This document shows, piece by piece, positions 25,234 through 33,722 of a stretch of 56,375 nucleotides of DNA (the stretch's first letter is position 1; each line of letters starts with the position of its first letter). The stretch covers positions 1 through 56,375 of the forward strand of contig CAMIIP010000008.1 in NCBI GenBank assembly GCA_946222285.1, in the 5' to 3' direction. Source of the DNA: an uncultured Rothia sp. (GTDB taxonomy: Bacteria; Actinomycetota; Actinomycetes; Actinomycetales; Micrococcaceae). The notes beneath the pieces were generated by a model, which saw nothing but the letters and a program-made list of their open reading frames with translations, searched no databases and was not told where the DNA came from. A program made the translations under genes and the position numbers.

Positions 25234-26043
25234 CTAGTTAGGTCCCGCTCCGATTTGTCCCACCGAGAGCTGGCTGGTCTCTGTGGAGGAACACGCTTCA
25301 GCAGGGAAATTCAAGACTAGCGACGACGACGTGCCTGGAATACTCACCCGGTAGCCAGCGGCTTGGGTGGAGTGGCACGATTCTGCATCGTAGAGAGCTG
25401 CTTTGGTTTCACGCAGGGTAGCTTGTGCAGATTCTCCCGGTGCCAAAATAGCTCCCGAGCTGGTCCATTCTGCTGCCTGGCGAGCTGCGGCGCCAATCTG
25501 ATTACCTTGGGAATCCACATAATTCACTGCCGGGTAGCCACTGAGCGAACAGGGGGAAGAGCCCGAATTGGTGAAAGTGAGATGTATGTAGCGGGAACCG
25601 GCGGCACCGCCACCGGGGGCTACTTCGGCGGCGATATGAATCTGTCCATAATCGCAGGTTGCTGTTTGCATTGGTTCTGCGGCGGTGGGTTCAGCGCTGG
25701 CAGAGGGAATCGCACTGGGACTCACAGCGGTAGGAGAGGGGAGTGCTTCTTCGGTAATAGTGGTAATGCTACCCCGAGGCGGTTCGATAGGAGCGGCGCT
25801 AGCTGTTGCTGTATCCGTGACCGTTGGGAGGGGTGGAGCAGTGGGAGAAGCGCTAGTTGATGATGGCGTTGGGGCAAACGAACTAGGGGAGGGCGAAGCG
25901 GTTGGCGATCCGCTCGTTGAAGCCACTATCGTGGAATCTGCGGAGGTGCTCTCGTCTTGAGTGCTGTCACAAGCGGAGAGCGCAAGAAGAGCCGCGCAAG
26001 CAATCGCGGTGAGAGAAAAACGAGGGGATAGACGGGTTAGCAT
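25234..26043 (-). CDS. DUF4232 lipoprotein
   Basis: A 269-residue secreted lipoprotein. The N-terminus is a lipoprotein signal (hydrophobic core, then Leu-Ser-Ala-Cys at about residues 22-25). A Ser/Thr/Pro/Ala linker of about 110 residues spans the envelope. The C-terminal DUF4232 domain has an Ig-like beta fold with paired cysteines (CDYGQI; SPCSLSGYP; ESCHST; AEACSS). The role is unknown; related actinobacterial proteins are attached to the outer face of the membrane. The ATG is one base after the ferredoxin stop, so the two are translated together. Confidence 0.85.
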   Translation of the reverse strand: MLTRLSPRFSLTAIACAALLALSACDSTQDESTSADSTIVASTSGSPTASPSPSSFAPTPSSTSASPTAPPLPTVTDTATASAAPIEPPRGSITTITEEALPSPTAVSPSAIPSASAEPTAAEPMQTATCDYGQIHIAAEVAPGGGAAGSRYIHLTFTNSGSSPCSLSGYPAVNYVDSQGNQIGAAARQAAEWTSSGAILAPGESAQATLRETKAALYDAESCHSTQAAGYRVSIPGTSSSLVLNFPAEACSSTETSQLSVGQIGAGPN

Positions 26044-26044
26044 G

Positions 26045-26365
26045 TTACATCCCGGGTTTGAGAGTTACGGTTGCGCCGTCAAGACCTTCGGCGTATTCGG
26101 TTTGGCAGGAAAGACGCGAGTATTCATTAGCGACGTCGTCCACCATATCTAGTAGGTCTTCTTCGGCTTCGGTTCGTTCGCCTGAATTGGGGAAATGCTC
26201 GGGGTCAATGTAGGCGTGGCAGGTTGCGCAAGAAGCGTTGCCACCACAGGTAGCTAGAACAGGAAATTGATTGGCAAGGAGCGCATCGAGGAGAGTCTGA
26301 TCGTCTTCCCAGGTAGCTTTGCGGGTTTCGCCCTGTTCATCTACTACGTTGATGTTGATGCTCAT
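26045..26365 (-). CDS. 2Fe-2S ferredoxin, adrenodoxin/putidaredoxin type
   Basis: A 106-residue electron carrier. Cluster ligands Cys40, Cys46, Cys49 and Cys87 (C-x5-C-x2-C-x37-C) match the adrenodoxin/putidaredoxin class, which feeds P450s or other oxygenases. ATG 26365 is chosen because AAGGAG is 9 bases upstream; the open frame continues upstream through a tRNA gene and is not coding there. No ferredoxin reductase or P450 is adjacent. The next gene is a lipoprotein whose start is one base after this stop (TAA-C-ATG). Confidence 0.9.
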   Translation of the reverse strand: MSININVVDEQGETRKATWEDDQTLLDALLANQFPVLATCGGNASCATCHAYIDPEHFPNSGERTEAEEDLLDMVDDVANEYSRLSCQTEYAEGLDGATVTLKPGM

Positions 26366-26532
26366 ACGGTTATTCTCCTTGGTATTTTCTGCTCGTATCT
26401 CATGTCTATTGTAAAACTTGAGGAAACTTTTCCCTATTATGCCCGTCTTTGGGTTATGAGGGTATGTTCTCGTGGGTAAAGCCTCATGAAAAGTCGAGCG
26501 GCACCTCAGAATAAACACAGTGAAATAAATAA

Positions 26533-26560
26533 AAAGCCCACTTCCTAAGAAGCGGGCTTT
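26533..26560 (-). terminator. Terminator after tRNA-Arg
   Basis: Read on the minus strand: AAAGCCCGCTTC, TTAG loop, GAAGTGGGCTTT, then TTATTTATTT. It lies 4-32 bases after the tRNA 3' CCA. Confidence 0.8.
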
Positions 26561-26564
26561 ATTG

Positions 26565-26640
26565 TGGTGCGCCCGAAGGGATTCGAACCCCCAACCTTCT
26601 GATCCGTAGTCAGATGCTCTATCCGTTGAGCTACAGGCGC
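26565..26640 (-). tRNA. tRNA-Arg (anticodon ACG)
   Basis: On the minus strand the gene runs from GCGCCTGTAGCTC to the CCA end. It has a normal D arm, an anticodon loop CTACGGA (anticodon ACG), a variable loop and a T arm GGGGGTTCGAATCCCTT. The acceptor stem pairs GCGCCTG with CGGGCGC, with one G-T wobble, and CCA is encoded at 26567-26565. It reads CGN arginine codons after A34 is converted to inosine. Confidence 0.95.
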
Positions 26641-27040
26641 ATGTTCTGTTTTCGGGCTTACCCGTTTCAGCAACAGGTAATACTCTACACGTAGGTAGTA
26701 GGGTTGCCAAATTGAAAGTGAGTGACACTTCTTACATGAATATTGGGTGAGTTTGCCGCCGGATGGGAACTTTATAGAGTAAACCCCTTAAAAGGGCAAG
26801 AGAATTACGAAAATTCTGACATATGTGCGTAACGCACGAGCTAAAACACGGTTTAGCTGTTACTTTAGTGTTCTAGTCACAAAGAGGTGCTGGGTTTCAG
26901 ACATCGCGCATAGTTCTTCGTGCAGTAGGGCGGAGAAGGCGCACCTGTTTCTTAAAGAACGAGAAGTGGGTGTCTGAAAGTAGCCTGCCTTTGGCACAAC
27001 GCGGTGCCAGGGCGCGTAACATTTTAAGGGGAATCGTCAG
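26641..27040 (+). promoter_or_regulatory. Long regulatory region and structured leader of pckG
   Basis: 400 bases without a gene. Near the start are GTGCG-TAA-CGCAC (26824-26836) and GCTAAA/TTTAGC dyads, possible operators. Further on, TTTCAGACA (26895-26903) pairs with TGTCTGAAA (26971-26979), and an inner GTTCTT...AAGAAC pairing and a TGGCAC/GTGCCA hairpin (about 26992-27007) follow, ending just before AAGGGG and the start. This looks like a folded 5' leader of about 150 bases. No known riboswitch class is recognised. Confidence 0.45.
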
Positions 27041-28915
27041 ATGACTGACCTTTCAAACGGTACCGTTTCAACCGGGCTGAACCAGCAGGTTCAGGAACAG
27101 CTAGATCAGGCTCCAACTCACTACGCGGAGCTTCTTGAGTGGGTTCGAGAGGTTGCTGAGCTTACTCAGCCTTCCTCGTTGGTGTGGGTAAATGGCTCCG
27201 AAGAGGAATACAACCGTCTTGCCGGAGAACTTGTTGATGCGGGAACATTCCATCGCCTATCTGATCACGAATTTCCTAATTCTTATGTCGCTTTTTCTGA
27301 TCCGGACGACGTCGCGCGTGTAGAAGAGCGCACTTTTATCTGCTCGGAGACCGAAGAGCAGGCAGGACCAACCAATAATTGGCGTGATCCGGTAGAGATG
27401 AAAGAACTGATGTCAGGGCTCTATCGGGGGTGCATGAGTGGGCGCACCATGTATGTAATTCCTTTTGTGATGGGATCTTTAGATGCCTCAACCCCCCGCT
27501 ACGGTGTAGAGATTACTGACTCTGCTTATGTAGTGTGCTCCATGCGCATCATGGCAACTATCGGCTCAGAGGTTTTGCGCAAGCTCTCCGAGCATCAGAG
27601 TTTCTTTGTTAAGGCACTTCATTCAGTAGGTGCTCCCTTGGCTCCGGGGCAACAGGACGTTCCCTGGCCTTGTAATCCTGAGAAGTACATTGTGCAGTTC
27701 CCTGAGTCTCGTGAGATTTGGTCTTTTGGCTCGGGCTACGGCGGCAATGCTTTGTTGGGCAAAAAATGCTATGCGCTTCGTATCGCTTCGGCAATGGGGC
27801 ATGATGAGGGTTGGATGGCAGAGCATATGCTAATTCTCAAAGTTACTAATCCCGAGAATAAGACTAAGTATTTCTCGGCAGCTTTCCCCTCTGCCTGTGG
27901 TAAAACTAACTTCGCACTCATGAATCCTACTATTGAGGGTTGGAAGACGGAGATGGTAGGTGATGACATTTCGTGGATTAATTTTGACGAAACGGGTAAG
28001 CCGTTTGTCGTCAATCCTGAGGCTGGCATGTTTGGTGTTGCGCCGGGCACCGGTTGGTCTACTAATCCCAATGCTATGCGGGCTATTGCTAAGGGTAATA
28101 ACATCTTCACTAATGTGGCGTTGACCGATGATAATTCCGTATGGTGGGAGGGTAAGACCGACGAGGTTCCCGATCATCTCATCGACTGGTTGGGTAATGA
28201 TTGGACTCCAGAGTCAGGTAGCCCTGCAGCTCACCCTAATTCCCGTTTCTGCACACCTCTCGATCAGGTTGATATGTTGGCGCCAGAGTTTTCCGAGCCG
28301 GACGGCGTGCCTCTGTCTGCAATTATTTTTGGGGGACGCCGTAAAACCACAATTCCTCTTGTCTCTGAAGCGGAATCCTGGGATGAAGGCGTTTTCCGGG
28401 GCGTTACTCTTTCGTCGGAAACTACCGCAGCGGCAAAGGGGGCGGTGGGTGTTGTGCGCCGGGATCCTATGGCGATGCTACCCTTTATTGGTTACAACGC
28501 CAGCGAATATTTTCGCCATTGGCTTGATTTGGGTGAGAAGCACGGTGAAGAAAACATGCCGAAGGTCTACTATGTGAACTGGTTCCGTCGCACTCCTGAT
28601 GGAGGATTTGCTTGGCCTGGATTTGGTGAAAATTCACGGGTGGTTAAATGGATTTTTGATCGTTTAGAGGGTACCGCGGGGGGCGAACACACCCTGCTGG
28701 GTGTCGTCCCAACCCGTGAGAACCTTGATTTGACCGGGTTAGACATCTCTGATGAAGAGGTTGATGCAGCTCTGGCGGTAAAGGTCGATGAGGTCGAGAC
28801 TGAACTGGTAGATATTGATGAATGGCTTCAAAAGTTCGGAGAGAACATGCCTCAGCGAATCTACAAGCAGCGTGATGAGCTAGCTCAGCGCATCCTGGAA
28901 GCTCGTACTTTCTAG
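27041..28915 (+). CDS. pckG: Phosphoenolpyruvate carboxykinase (GTP)
   Basis: A 624-residue enzyme that converts oxaloacetate and GTP to phosphoenolpyruvate, GDP and CO2 in gluconeogenesis. The P-loop motif AFPSACGKTN is at residues 281-290, and GDDISW follows. The overall length and the conserved RRKTTIPLV and NWFRR stretches are typical of the GTP class found in actinobacteria. ATG 27041 follows AAGGGGAA by 8 bases. It is preceded by a long, folded leader and ended by a strong terminator, so it is a single-gene unit. Confidence 0.97.
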   Translation: MTDLSNGTVSTGLNQQVQEQLDQAPTHYAELLEWVREVAELTQPSSLVWVNGSEEEYNRLAGELVDAGTFHRLSDHEFPNSYVAFSDPDDVARVEERTFICSETEEQAGPTNNWRDPVEMKELMSGLYRGCMSGRTMYVIPFVMGSLDASTPRYGVEITDSAYVVCSMRIMATIGSEVLRKLSEHQSFFVKALHSVGAPLAPGQQDVPWPCNPEKYIVQFPESREIWSFGSGYGGNALLGKKCYALRIASAMGHDEGWMAEHMLILKVTNPENKTKYFSAAFPSACGKTNFALMNPTIEGWKTEMVGDDISWINFDETGKPFVVNPEAGMFGVAPGTGWSTNPNAMRAIAKGNNIFTNVALTDDNSVWWEGKTDEVPDHLIDWLGNDWTPESGSPAAHPNSRFCTPLDQVDMLAPEFSEPDGVPLSAIIFGGRRKTTIPLVSEAESWDEGVFRGVTLSSETTAAAKGAVGVVRRDPMAMLPFIGYNASEYFRHWLDLGEKHGEENMPKVYYVNWFRRTPDGGFAWPGFGENSRVVKWIFDRLEGTAGGEHTLLGVVPTRENLDLTGLDISDEEVDAALAVKVDEVETELVDIDEWLQKFGENMPQRIYKQRDELAQRILEARTF

Positions 28916-28934
28916 ACTCTCAGAAGTATGCACT

Positions 28935-28986
28935 TTGAACCGGCGATAACACAATTATGGTGTTTTACCGCCGGTTCAATTTTTTT
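28935..28986 (+). terminator. Terminator after pckG
   Basis: Stem TTGAACCGGCG (28935-28945) with its complement (28969-28979), long loop and T7 tail (28980-28986). It lies 20 bases after the pckG stop. Confidence 0.85.
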
Positions 28987-29120
28987 GGGATATCCCTGGC
29001 ATATAATTATTCTTTAGATTGGATTAAGCAACGTTATTCGATGGTAAAACCATTTAAAGTTCGCACTTAATAATTATTGGGGATAAGAAACATCACTCAT
29101 CGCTTGAAGGGAAGTCAGTA

Positions 29121-30602
29121 GTGGATCATTTATTGAGCGTAAAAGGCGTAACGAAAAAACACGATCATCTGCGAGCTCTAAAAGGCATTAGTCTTGAAAT
29201 TGGTCGTGGAGAAATTGTAGGACTGTTGGGGGAAAACGGCGCAGGTAAGTCGACTTTTCTCTCTATCTTGGGGGGCTGGGATACGGCCGATGAAGGGACT
29301 GTGACGCTGGCTGGTGAGCCTTATGCGCCGTCCAACGCCGAAGAGGCTCTGGCCTGTGGCGTAGGCTCTATTCGCCAGAAGTTCAGCATTGACCCTGAGC
29401 TAACTGTCGCGCAAACCATCTTCCGGTCTACCTTCCAGGCACAGAAGGCTACTGAGGAACAGAATGAGCGTGCTCAAAAGTTTCTGAATGATGCCGGTCT
29501 AAGTCAGCTTCGCCCAGATGCAAAAATGGGTGATTTGGTGCGTGCTGAACAAGCCCTCATTGAAGTGGTGCGCCTTGAAGCTGAGGAAACCCAGCTGGTG
29601 CTCATGGATGAGGTGGCTGCAACATTCAACGACTACGAAATTTTCCAACTCCACGAGATAACACGCAGATTGGCATCTGAGGGGCGCTCAGTAATTTACA
29701 TTACGCACCGTTTAGATGAGATTCGGTCGCTGGCAGATCGTGCCTTTATCATGCGTGATGGCGTGATCGCTCATGAAATCTTCCCAGGTCAGATGAGCCC
29801 GGAAGATATTGCTTATAAAATGTTCCGCCGAGAAATTGCAATGACTCAAGTACCCGCTGATTACGTTGAAGAAGCGCCACGGTTGGAAATCGAAAATCTT
29901 AATGGCGCAGACGGTTTCTTGAAAGATGTCAATTTGAAAGTAGCAGAAGGCGAAGTTCTGGGCCTGACCGGTTTGCGACGCTCAGGTATCAACGAATTTG
30001 CGGCAGCACTGGTGGGTATAGATCCCTCGGCTACTTTTGGCGAGTTGCGAATTGATGGAGAAGCAGTCACCATTACTTCGCCCGAAGATTCAGTAAGCCA
30101 CGGTATCGGTTACCTTTCGGATAATGACGACGAACTGGGTATCGCTAACGAACGCTCTATTGCGAAAACCCTCATGGAATCCTCTGCGGCTGGAAAGGGA
30201 GAATCCGGGTTCCTTCATGAAGTCTCAGCCTTGCGCGATGTTGCCGACCAAATCCAGAAGCTTCAAATCAAAACCACCAATATTCAGGGAGAAATTGGCA
30301 AACTCTCCGGTGGCGATCAGCAGAAGGTAGCCCTGGCTCGCTGGATTAGTTCTAACTGCCATATTCTTCTGCTCAATCACCCCACACGCGGAATCGACGT
30401 TAGCGCAAAGAGCGAAATTTACAAGATGCTCAAAAATCTAACGGCGCAGGGTACCTCAATTATTATGATCGGTTCTGATATGAGTGAACTCATGGGAATG
30501 TGTAACCGTATCGCTGTGATGAACGAAGGCCGAATTGTTTCGATTCAGTCTAGCGACGTCGCCACGGAAGACACGCTTATGGAAGCGGCGGTAAGGGAGT
30601 AG
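29121..30602 (+). CDS. Orphan two-domain ABC ATPase, sugar/nucleoside type, degenerate second domain
   Basis: A 493-residue fusion of two ABC domains, as in RbsA/MglA/BmpA-type importers. Domain 1 has a normal P-loop (GENGAGKST, residues 37-45) and a Walker B with MDE (residues 162-164), but its signature region is degenerate (DLVRAEQAL). Domain 2 has an intact signature LSGGDQQKV (residues 395-403), but its P-loop is GLRRSGINE (residues 284-292) and its Walker B reads LLLNHPTRGID, with Asn419-His420 replacing Asp-Glu. No permease or binding protein is adjacent. Start is GTG 29121 with AAGGGAAG upstream. It may energise a distant transporter or have a different task. Confidence 0.85.
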   Translation: MDHLLSVKGVTKKHDHLRALKGISLEIGRGEIVGLLGENGAGKSTFLSILGGWDTADEGTVTLAGEPYAPSNAEEALACGVGSIRQKFSIDPELTVAQTIFRSTFQAQKATEEQNERAQKFLNDAGLSQLRPDAKMGDLVRAEQALIEVVRLEAEETQLVLMDEVAATFNDYEIFQLHEITRRLASEGRSVIYITHRLDEIRSLADRAFIMRDGVIAHEIFPGQMSPEDIAYKMFRREIAMTQVPADYVEEAPRLEIENLNGADGFLKDVNLKVAEGEVLGLTGLRRSGINEFAAALVGIDPSATFGELRIDGEAVTITSPEDSVSHGIGYLSDNDDELGIANERSIAKTLMESSAAGKGESGFLHEVSALRDVADQIQKLQIKTTNIQGEIGKLSGGDQQKVALARWISSNCHILLLNHPTRGIDVSAKSEIYKMLKNLTAQGTSIIMIGSDMSELMGMCNRIAVMNEGRIVSIQSSDVATEDTLMEAAVRE

Positions 30603-30635
30603 GCGGAGTAAAACAGCAGATCCCCACTAAAAAGC

Positions 30636-30673
30636 AGTAAGGGTCGGACTTTTCAAGAAGTCCGACCCTTACT
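30636..30673. terminator. Bidirectional terminator, ABC ATPase and roadblock genes
   Basis: Perfect 16-bp stem (AGTAAGGGTCGGACTT, 30636-30651, complement 30658-30673) with a 6-base loop. The genes on either side converge on it. Confidence 0.85.
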
Positions 30674-30687
30674 GATTTTACTAAATG

Positions 30688-31056
30688 TTACAAAGAAATA
30701 CGGTTAGCAATGGTGTTGAGCTTATGGCGTGCCAGTGCGAGGTTGGCAGCGTTGCGGTCTAGTACGAGGTAAACGAAGAGACCCGCGATCTCTGAAGCGT
30801 TGAGTACGTTGACCAAGTGGTACTGGGAATCCAAGGTGATCATAATATCTTCGATAGTTCCATCGAGATCGAGATCCTTCATAGTGCGTAATTTAGCACG
30901 AACCACGTTCGAGTTACCTGCCGCTGCAATGGTGAGATCAAAACCGGGGCTGCCTCCAGAAGCGAGAGCCATACCCGATGAAATATCAACTAAAGCAGCG
31001 CCCATAGCGCCTTCGATGGAAAGAAGTTCTTGGATCGAGGTATCAAGCTGTGACAT
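30688..31056 (-). CDS. Roadblock/LC7 domain protein
   Basis: A 122-residue single-domain roadblock/LC7 protein, of the kind that acts as a partner of small GTPases (MglB) or nucleotide sensors. IQELLSIEGAMGAALVDISSGMAL fits the opening helix-strand, and the C-terminus (FVYLVLDRNAANLALARHKL) fits the closing helix. Start ATG 31056 has AAGGG about 8 bases away. No GTPase gene is in the window, so its partner is elsewhere or it works as a homodimer. It is alone between two terminator/promoter regions. Confidence 0.85.
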   Translation of the reverse strand: MSQLDTSIQELLSIEGAMGAALVDISSGMALASGGSPGFDLTIAAAGNSNVVRAKLRTMKDLDLDGTIEDIMITLDSQYHLVNVLNASEIAGLFVYLVLDRNAANLALARHKLNTIANRISL

Positions 31057-31237
31057 TGATAAACCCTTCTGGTGTAGTGAGTTGATTTTACTTTGATTTA
31101 ACCTTGTATGGGGGAGTCAGAGACCATATTAGGTGCTTAAAATAGTTGCCGTCGAATATGAAAGACTGCAACTAATACCAATATTACCCGCTAGTAAAGC
31201 AGTTTTCTCCGCAATTATTGAAGCGTCCTTTGAAGCT

Positions 31238-31278
31238 CAAATTTTTCATGGGTGTGACTAGCGAAAATGAAAAATTTG
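31238..31278. promoter_or_regulatory. Long-spaced inverted repeat before nsrR
   Basis: CAAATTTTTCAT (31238-31249) and ATGAAAAATTTG (31267-31278) form perfect 12-bp arms separated by 17 bases, 52-92 bases before the nsrR start. The arms are AT-rich. Such a site may bind a dimer of dimers or form a hairpin. The region 31057-31237 has no gene and no clear signal. Confidence 0.5.
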
Positions 31279-31329
31279 TTATAAGGAGTACACTGTTTGA
31301 TGAGAGAATGCGAAATTGGAAGGAGAAAG

Positions 31330-31803
31330 ATGCGTCTAACCGCTTTTTCTGATGTTTCCCTACGCATTATGATTCTTCTCTCTGGTGCCAAGGGGGAACA
31401 GTTGTCTACTCATTATATCGCTCAGGGCGTTGGAACTCCGTATAATCATGTCGCTAAATCAGTGGCTTATTTAGCCAATCAGGGGTGGGTGGTGGCAACG
31501 CGAGGTCGGACCGGTGGCGTCGTTCTTTCTGCTTCCGGCAAGAAAGTTACTGTGGGTGAGGTTCTGCGTAAGACTGAGGGAGATACGCCGATGGTGGAGT
31601 GTGAGAGCGATAACGGGAATTGTCCGTTGAATTCCTCATGTAGATTACGCGGCTATCTTGCTCGCGCTCGTGAAGCTTTCTTTGAAGTACTTGATCCCGT
31701 GGTGATTTCTGAGTTGCCTACGGAGCAGCAGATGGGACCTGTTTTTGTGGAGTTGGGCATGGGACCGCGTTCTAGAAGCCGTAAGTTGGCTGGGGCTTCG
31801 TAA
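31330..31803 (+). CDS. nsrR: Rrf2-family nitric oxide sensor, NsrR-like
   Basis: A 157-residue Rrf2 repressor. The winged helix begins MRLTAFSDVSLRIMILL, and three cysteines for a 4Fe-4S cluster follow at Cys91, Cys98 and Cys104, an NsrR pattern. NO damages the cluster and releases DNA. ATG 31330 is chosen because AGGAG lies 6 bases upstream and the family begins MRLT; a longer frame from 31297 is less likely. It lies 99 bases before hmp, an NsrR target in many bacteria, and a palindrome in between (31846-31858) may be its operator. Confidence 0.87.
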   Translation: MRLTAFSDVSLRIMILLSGAKGEQLSTHYIAQGVGTPYNHVAKSVAYLANQGWVVATRGRTGGVVLSASGKKVTVGEVLRKTEGDTPMVECESDNGNCPLNSSCRLRGYLARAREAFFEVLDPVVISELPTEQQMGPVFVELGMGPRSRSRKLAGAS

Positions 31804-31845
31804 AAATGGTGGACAGAAGAGATAGCTTTTCTCCATCTTAAATAC

Positions 31846-31858
31846 GCATTAATTATGC
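31846..31858. promoter_or_regulatory. Palindrome upstream of hmp
   Basis: GCATTAATTATGC, a 13-bp palindrome with GCAT/ATGC ends and an A-T-rich centre, 45-57 bases before the hmp start. This is a plausible NsrR-type operator half-site layout but is unproven. Confidence 0.4.
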
Positions 31859-31902
31859 TAGTTTTAGAAGTGTTGGTACACACAACAACTCAAGGAGAAG
31901 TC

Positions 31903-33093
31903 ATGCTTTCAGAAAAGTCGCGTCCTATTATTGAGGCAACCCTCGACATCGTCGCCGAGCGGATGCCCTACATCACCCCAGAATTTTACAAGCGCATGTT
32001 TGCAGCCCGTCCGGATCTCATGGACGGTATGTTTTCCCGTTCGTCTCAACTGGAAGGTACCCAGCCACAAGCGCTCTCGAACTCTATCGTCATTTTCGCG
32101 TCTTATATCTTTAATAACCCCGATAAGTACCCCGACGAAGTTCTCTCCCGTGTTGCCCACAAACACACCTCACTCGGTCTGCAAGAAGATGAATACCCCA
32201 CCGTTTACAAGTATCTCTTTGAAGCTATTGCTGCTGATTTGGGAGAGGCGGTAACCCCCGAAGTTGCTGAGGCATGGTCGGAAGTCTATTGGTTGATGGC
32301 TAATGCTCTCATCAAGATTGAGAAGGGTCTCTACGCTCAGCAGGCCAACGATGTGATGCGTGCGCCCTTCACGCTGGTCTCCCGCAAAGAAACCGGCGAT
32401 CAGGTGGTTGACCTCACCTTCGAAGCTGCCGATGACACCCCCATGACCGAGGCTAAAGCCGGTCAGTACATTTCTCTCTTTACTCAGGCTGAAGACGGAC
32501 TGCTGCAGCCTCGCCAGTACACCCTGCTACCTGCAGAGAAAAACCAGCGCCGTGTTGCTATCAAGCTTGATACTGAAGGCGAGATGACCTCGCGTCACCA
32601 TGCGCTCAAGGAAGGCGATACGGTAGAAATTTCTAATCCTTACGGAGATATTACTCTGGGCGGATTTGGTGACGACGGTTCGGGTCCGCTCTACCTCTTC
32701 TCTGCGGGAATAGGTGTAACTCCAATGATTGCTTTCCTCTCCGAGCTGGTGGAGCAGGAATCAGAACGCGAAGTGGTAGTAATTCATAGCGATCACGGTA
32801 GCCAGTCGTGGCCACTACGCGAGGAAATGGTCGAGCTGGTAGACAAACTCAAGAATGGCAGAATCGTCACTTTCTTGGACGACGGTTCGGGAGACTTTGA
32901 GGGGCACCTCGATGTTTCTCGCTTAGAGGTTCCGTTGAATGCCGCTGTCTACCTTTGCGGTCCGCTGGGCTTTATGAAGAATGCCCGTTCGCAACTGGTT
33001 GACGCTGGGGTTCCTGGTGTGCAGATTCAGTATGAAATCTTTGGTCCCGACCAGTGGATGCTCCGCGATACCGCTCGTGCTGAGAACAAATAG
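31903..33093 (+). CDS. hmp: Flavohemoprotein, nitric oxide dioxygenase
   Basis: A 396-residue three-domain protein: N-terminal globin (residues 1-140, with the proximal His88 in AHKHTSLGL and the distal Tyr29), FAD-binding domain (RQYTLL; SNPYGDITLG) and NAD(P)H-binding domain (SAGIGVTPMIAFL; CGPLGFMK). It converts NO and O2 to nitrate with NAD(P)H. ATG 31903 has AAGGAG 6 bases away; the open frame extends back to 31855. The gene follows nsrR, which would repress it in the absence of NO. Confidence 0.95.
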   Translation: MLSEKSRPIIEATLDIVAERMPYITPEFYKRMFAARPDLMDGMFSRSSQLEGTQPQALSNSIVIFASYIFNNPDKYPDEVLSRVAHKHTSLGLQEDEYPTVYKYLFEAIAADLGEAVTPEVAEAWSEVYWLMANALIKIEKGLYAQQANDVMRAPFTLVSRKETGDQVVDLTFEAADDTPMTEAKAGQYISLFTQAEDGLLQPRQYTLLPAEKNQRRVAIKLDTEGEMTSRHHALKEGDTVEISNPYGDITLGGFGDDGSGPLYLFSAGIGVTPMIAFLSELVEQESEREVVVIHSDHGSQSWPLREEMVELVDKLKNGRIVTFLDDGSGDFEGHLDVSRLEVPLNAAVYLCGPLGFMKNARSQLVDAGVPGVQIQYEIFGPDQWMLRDTARAENK

Positions 33094-33118
33094 GCGAATC
33101 GAATAAGCCTCTATGGAT

Positions 33119-33158
33119 AGGCCGTAACTCGGATATGGTTCCGAGCTACGGCCTTTCT
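33119..33158. terminator. Terminator between hmp and DUF192 genes
   Basis: AGGCCGTA, one unpaired A, CTCGG, loop, CCGAG, one C, TACGGCCT (33119-33154), then TTCTTTT. It serves hmp and can serve the convergent gene. Confidence 0.8.
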
Positions 33159-33174
33159 TTTGGAAAACGATAAG

Positions 33175-33660
33175 CTAGGAGAGCGTGAGCTGATCTCCTA
33201 CGCTGACGGTACCGAGCTTTTTGAGTTTTCCGGCTGGAACTTCTAGCACTTTCCGGGCTGGCTGGGGCGAGCGAATCATCAGTGGCCAGATTCCCGGATT
33301 GACCGAGTGGAGAATATGGACAACGCGATTGTCGTCGTCCAGCCATACAATATCGAGGGGGAACTTCACGCCGAGCATGGTGATCGAGGTGCTTTTCTTC
33401 GGCGGTATAAGGAGCACGCCGTGAATGTCGCGGAGCTTTTCTTGACCGGAGATGCCCTTGCCCAGCGATTCTTCAGTATTGGCCAGAGCTACACGGAGAT
33501 TCCCCGCCGGGCCTTTCACCGTTATCTTAGGTAGCTCTGAAAAATTTTGAGGATCTTTGGATGCTATGAGGTCTAGAGTCTTGAGGATTGCCCAGCCTGC
33601 CACAAGTAGGGCAATAATGATTGCAAAAACCCACATCGCGCCCGTCCTCTTCTTTCCCAT
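33175..33660 (-). CDS. DUF192 domain protein, membrane anchored
   Basis: A 161-residue protein with one N-terminal membrane segment (residues 8-28, WVFAIIIALLVAGWAIL) and an outward-facing DUF192 domain. Family blocks are VALANTEESLGKGISG, GVLLIPPKKSTSITMLGVKFPLDIVWLDD and VLEVPAGKLKKLG. The function of this family is unknown. The basic N-terminus (MGKKRTG) fits the positive-inside rule. Its start is 62 bases from the palindrome E element. Confidence 0.82.
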   Translation of the reverse strand: MGKKRTGAMWVFAIIIALLVAGWAILKTLDLIASKDPQNFSELPKITVKGPAGNLRVALANTEESLGKGISGQEKLRDIHGVLLIPPKKSTSITMLGVKFPLDIVWLDDDNRVVHILHSVNPGIWPLMIRSPQPARKVLEVPAGKLKKLGTVSVGDQLTLS

Positions 33661-33722
33661 CAGTCTTTCCTGTCAGAAGTTTTAAGTGTAGCGAACCGGT
33701 ATCCAGCCCAATCCCTCCTACG

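Noticed and set aside
26366..26728. Upstream extension of the ferredoxin reading frame to 227 codons
   Set aside because: It runs through tRNA-Arg and its terminator, and AAGGAG directly precedes the inner ATG at 26365.
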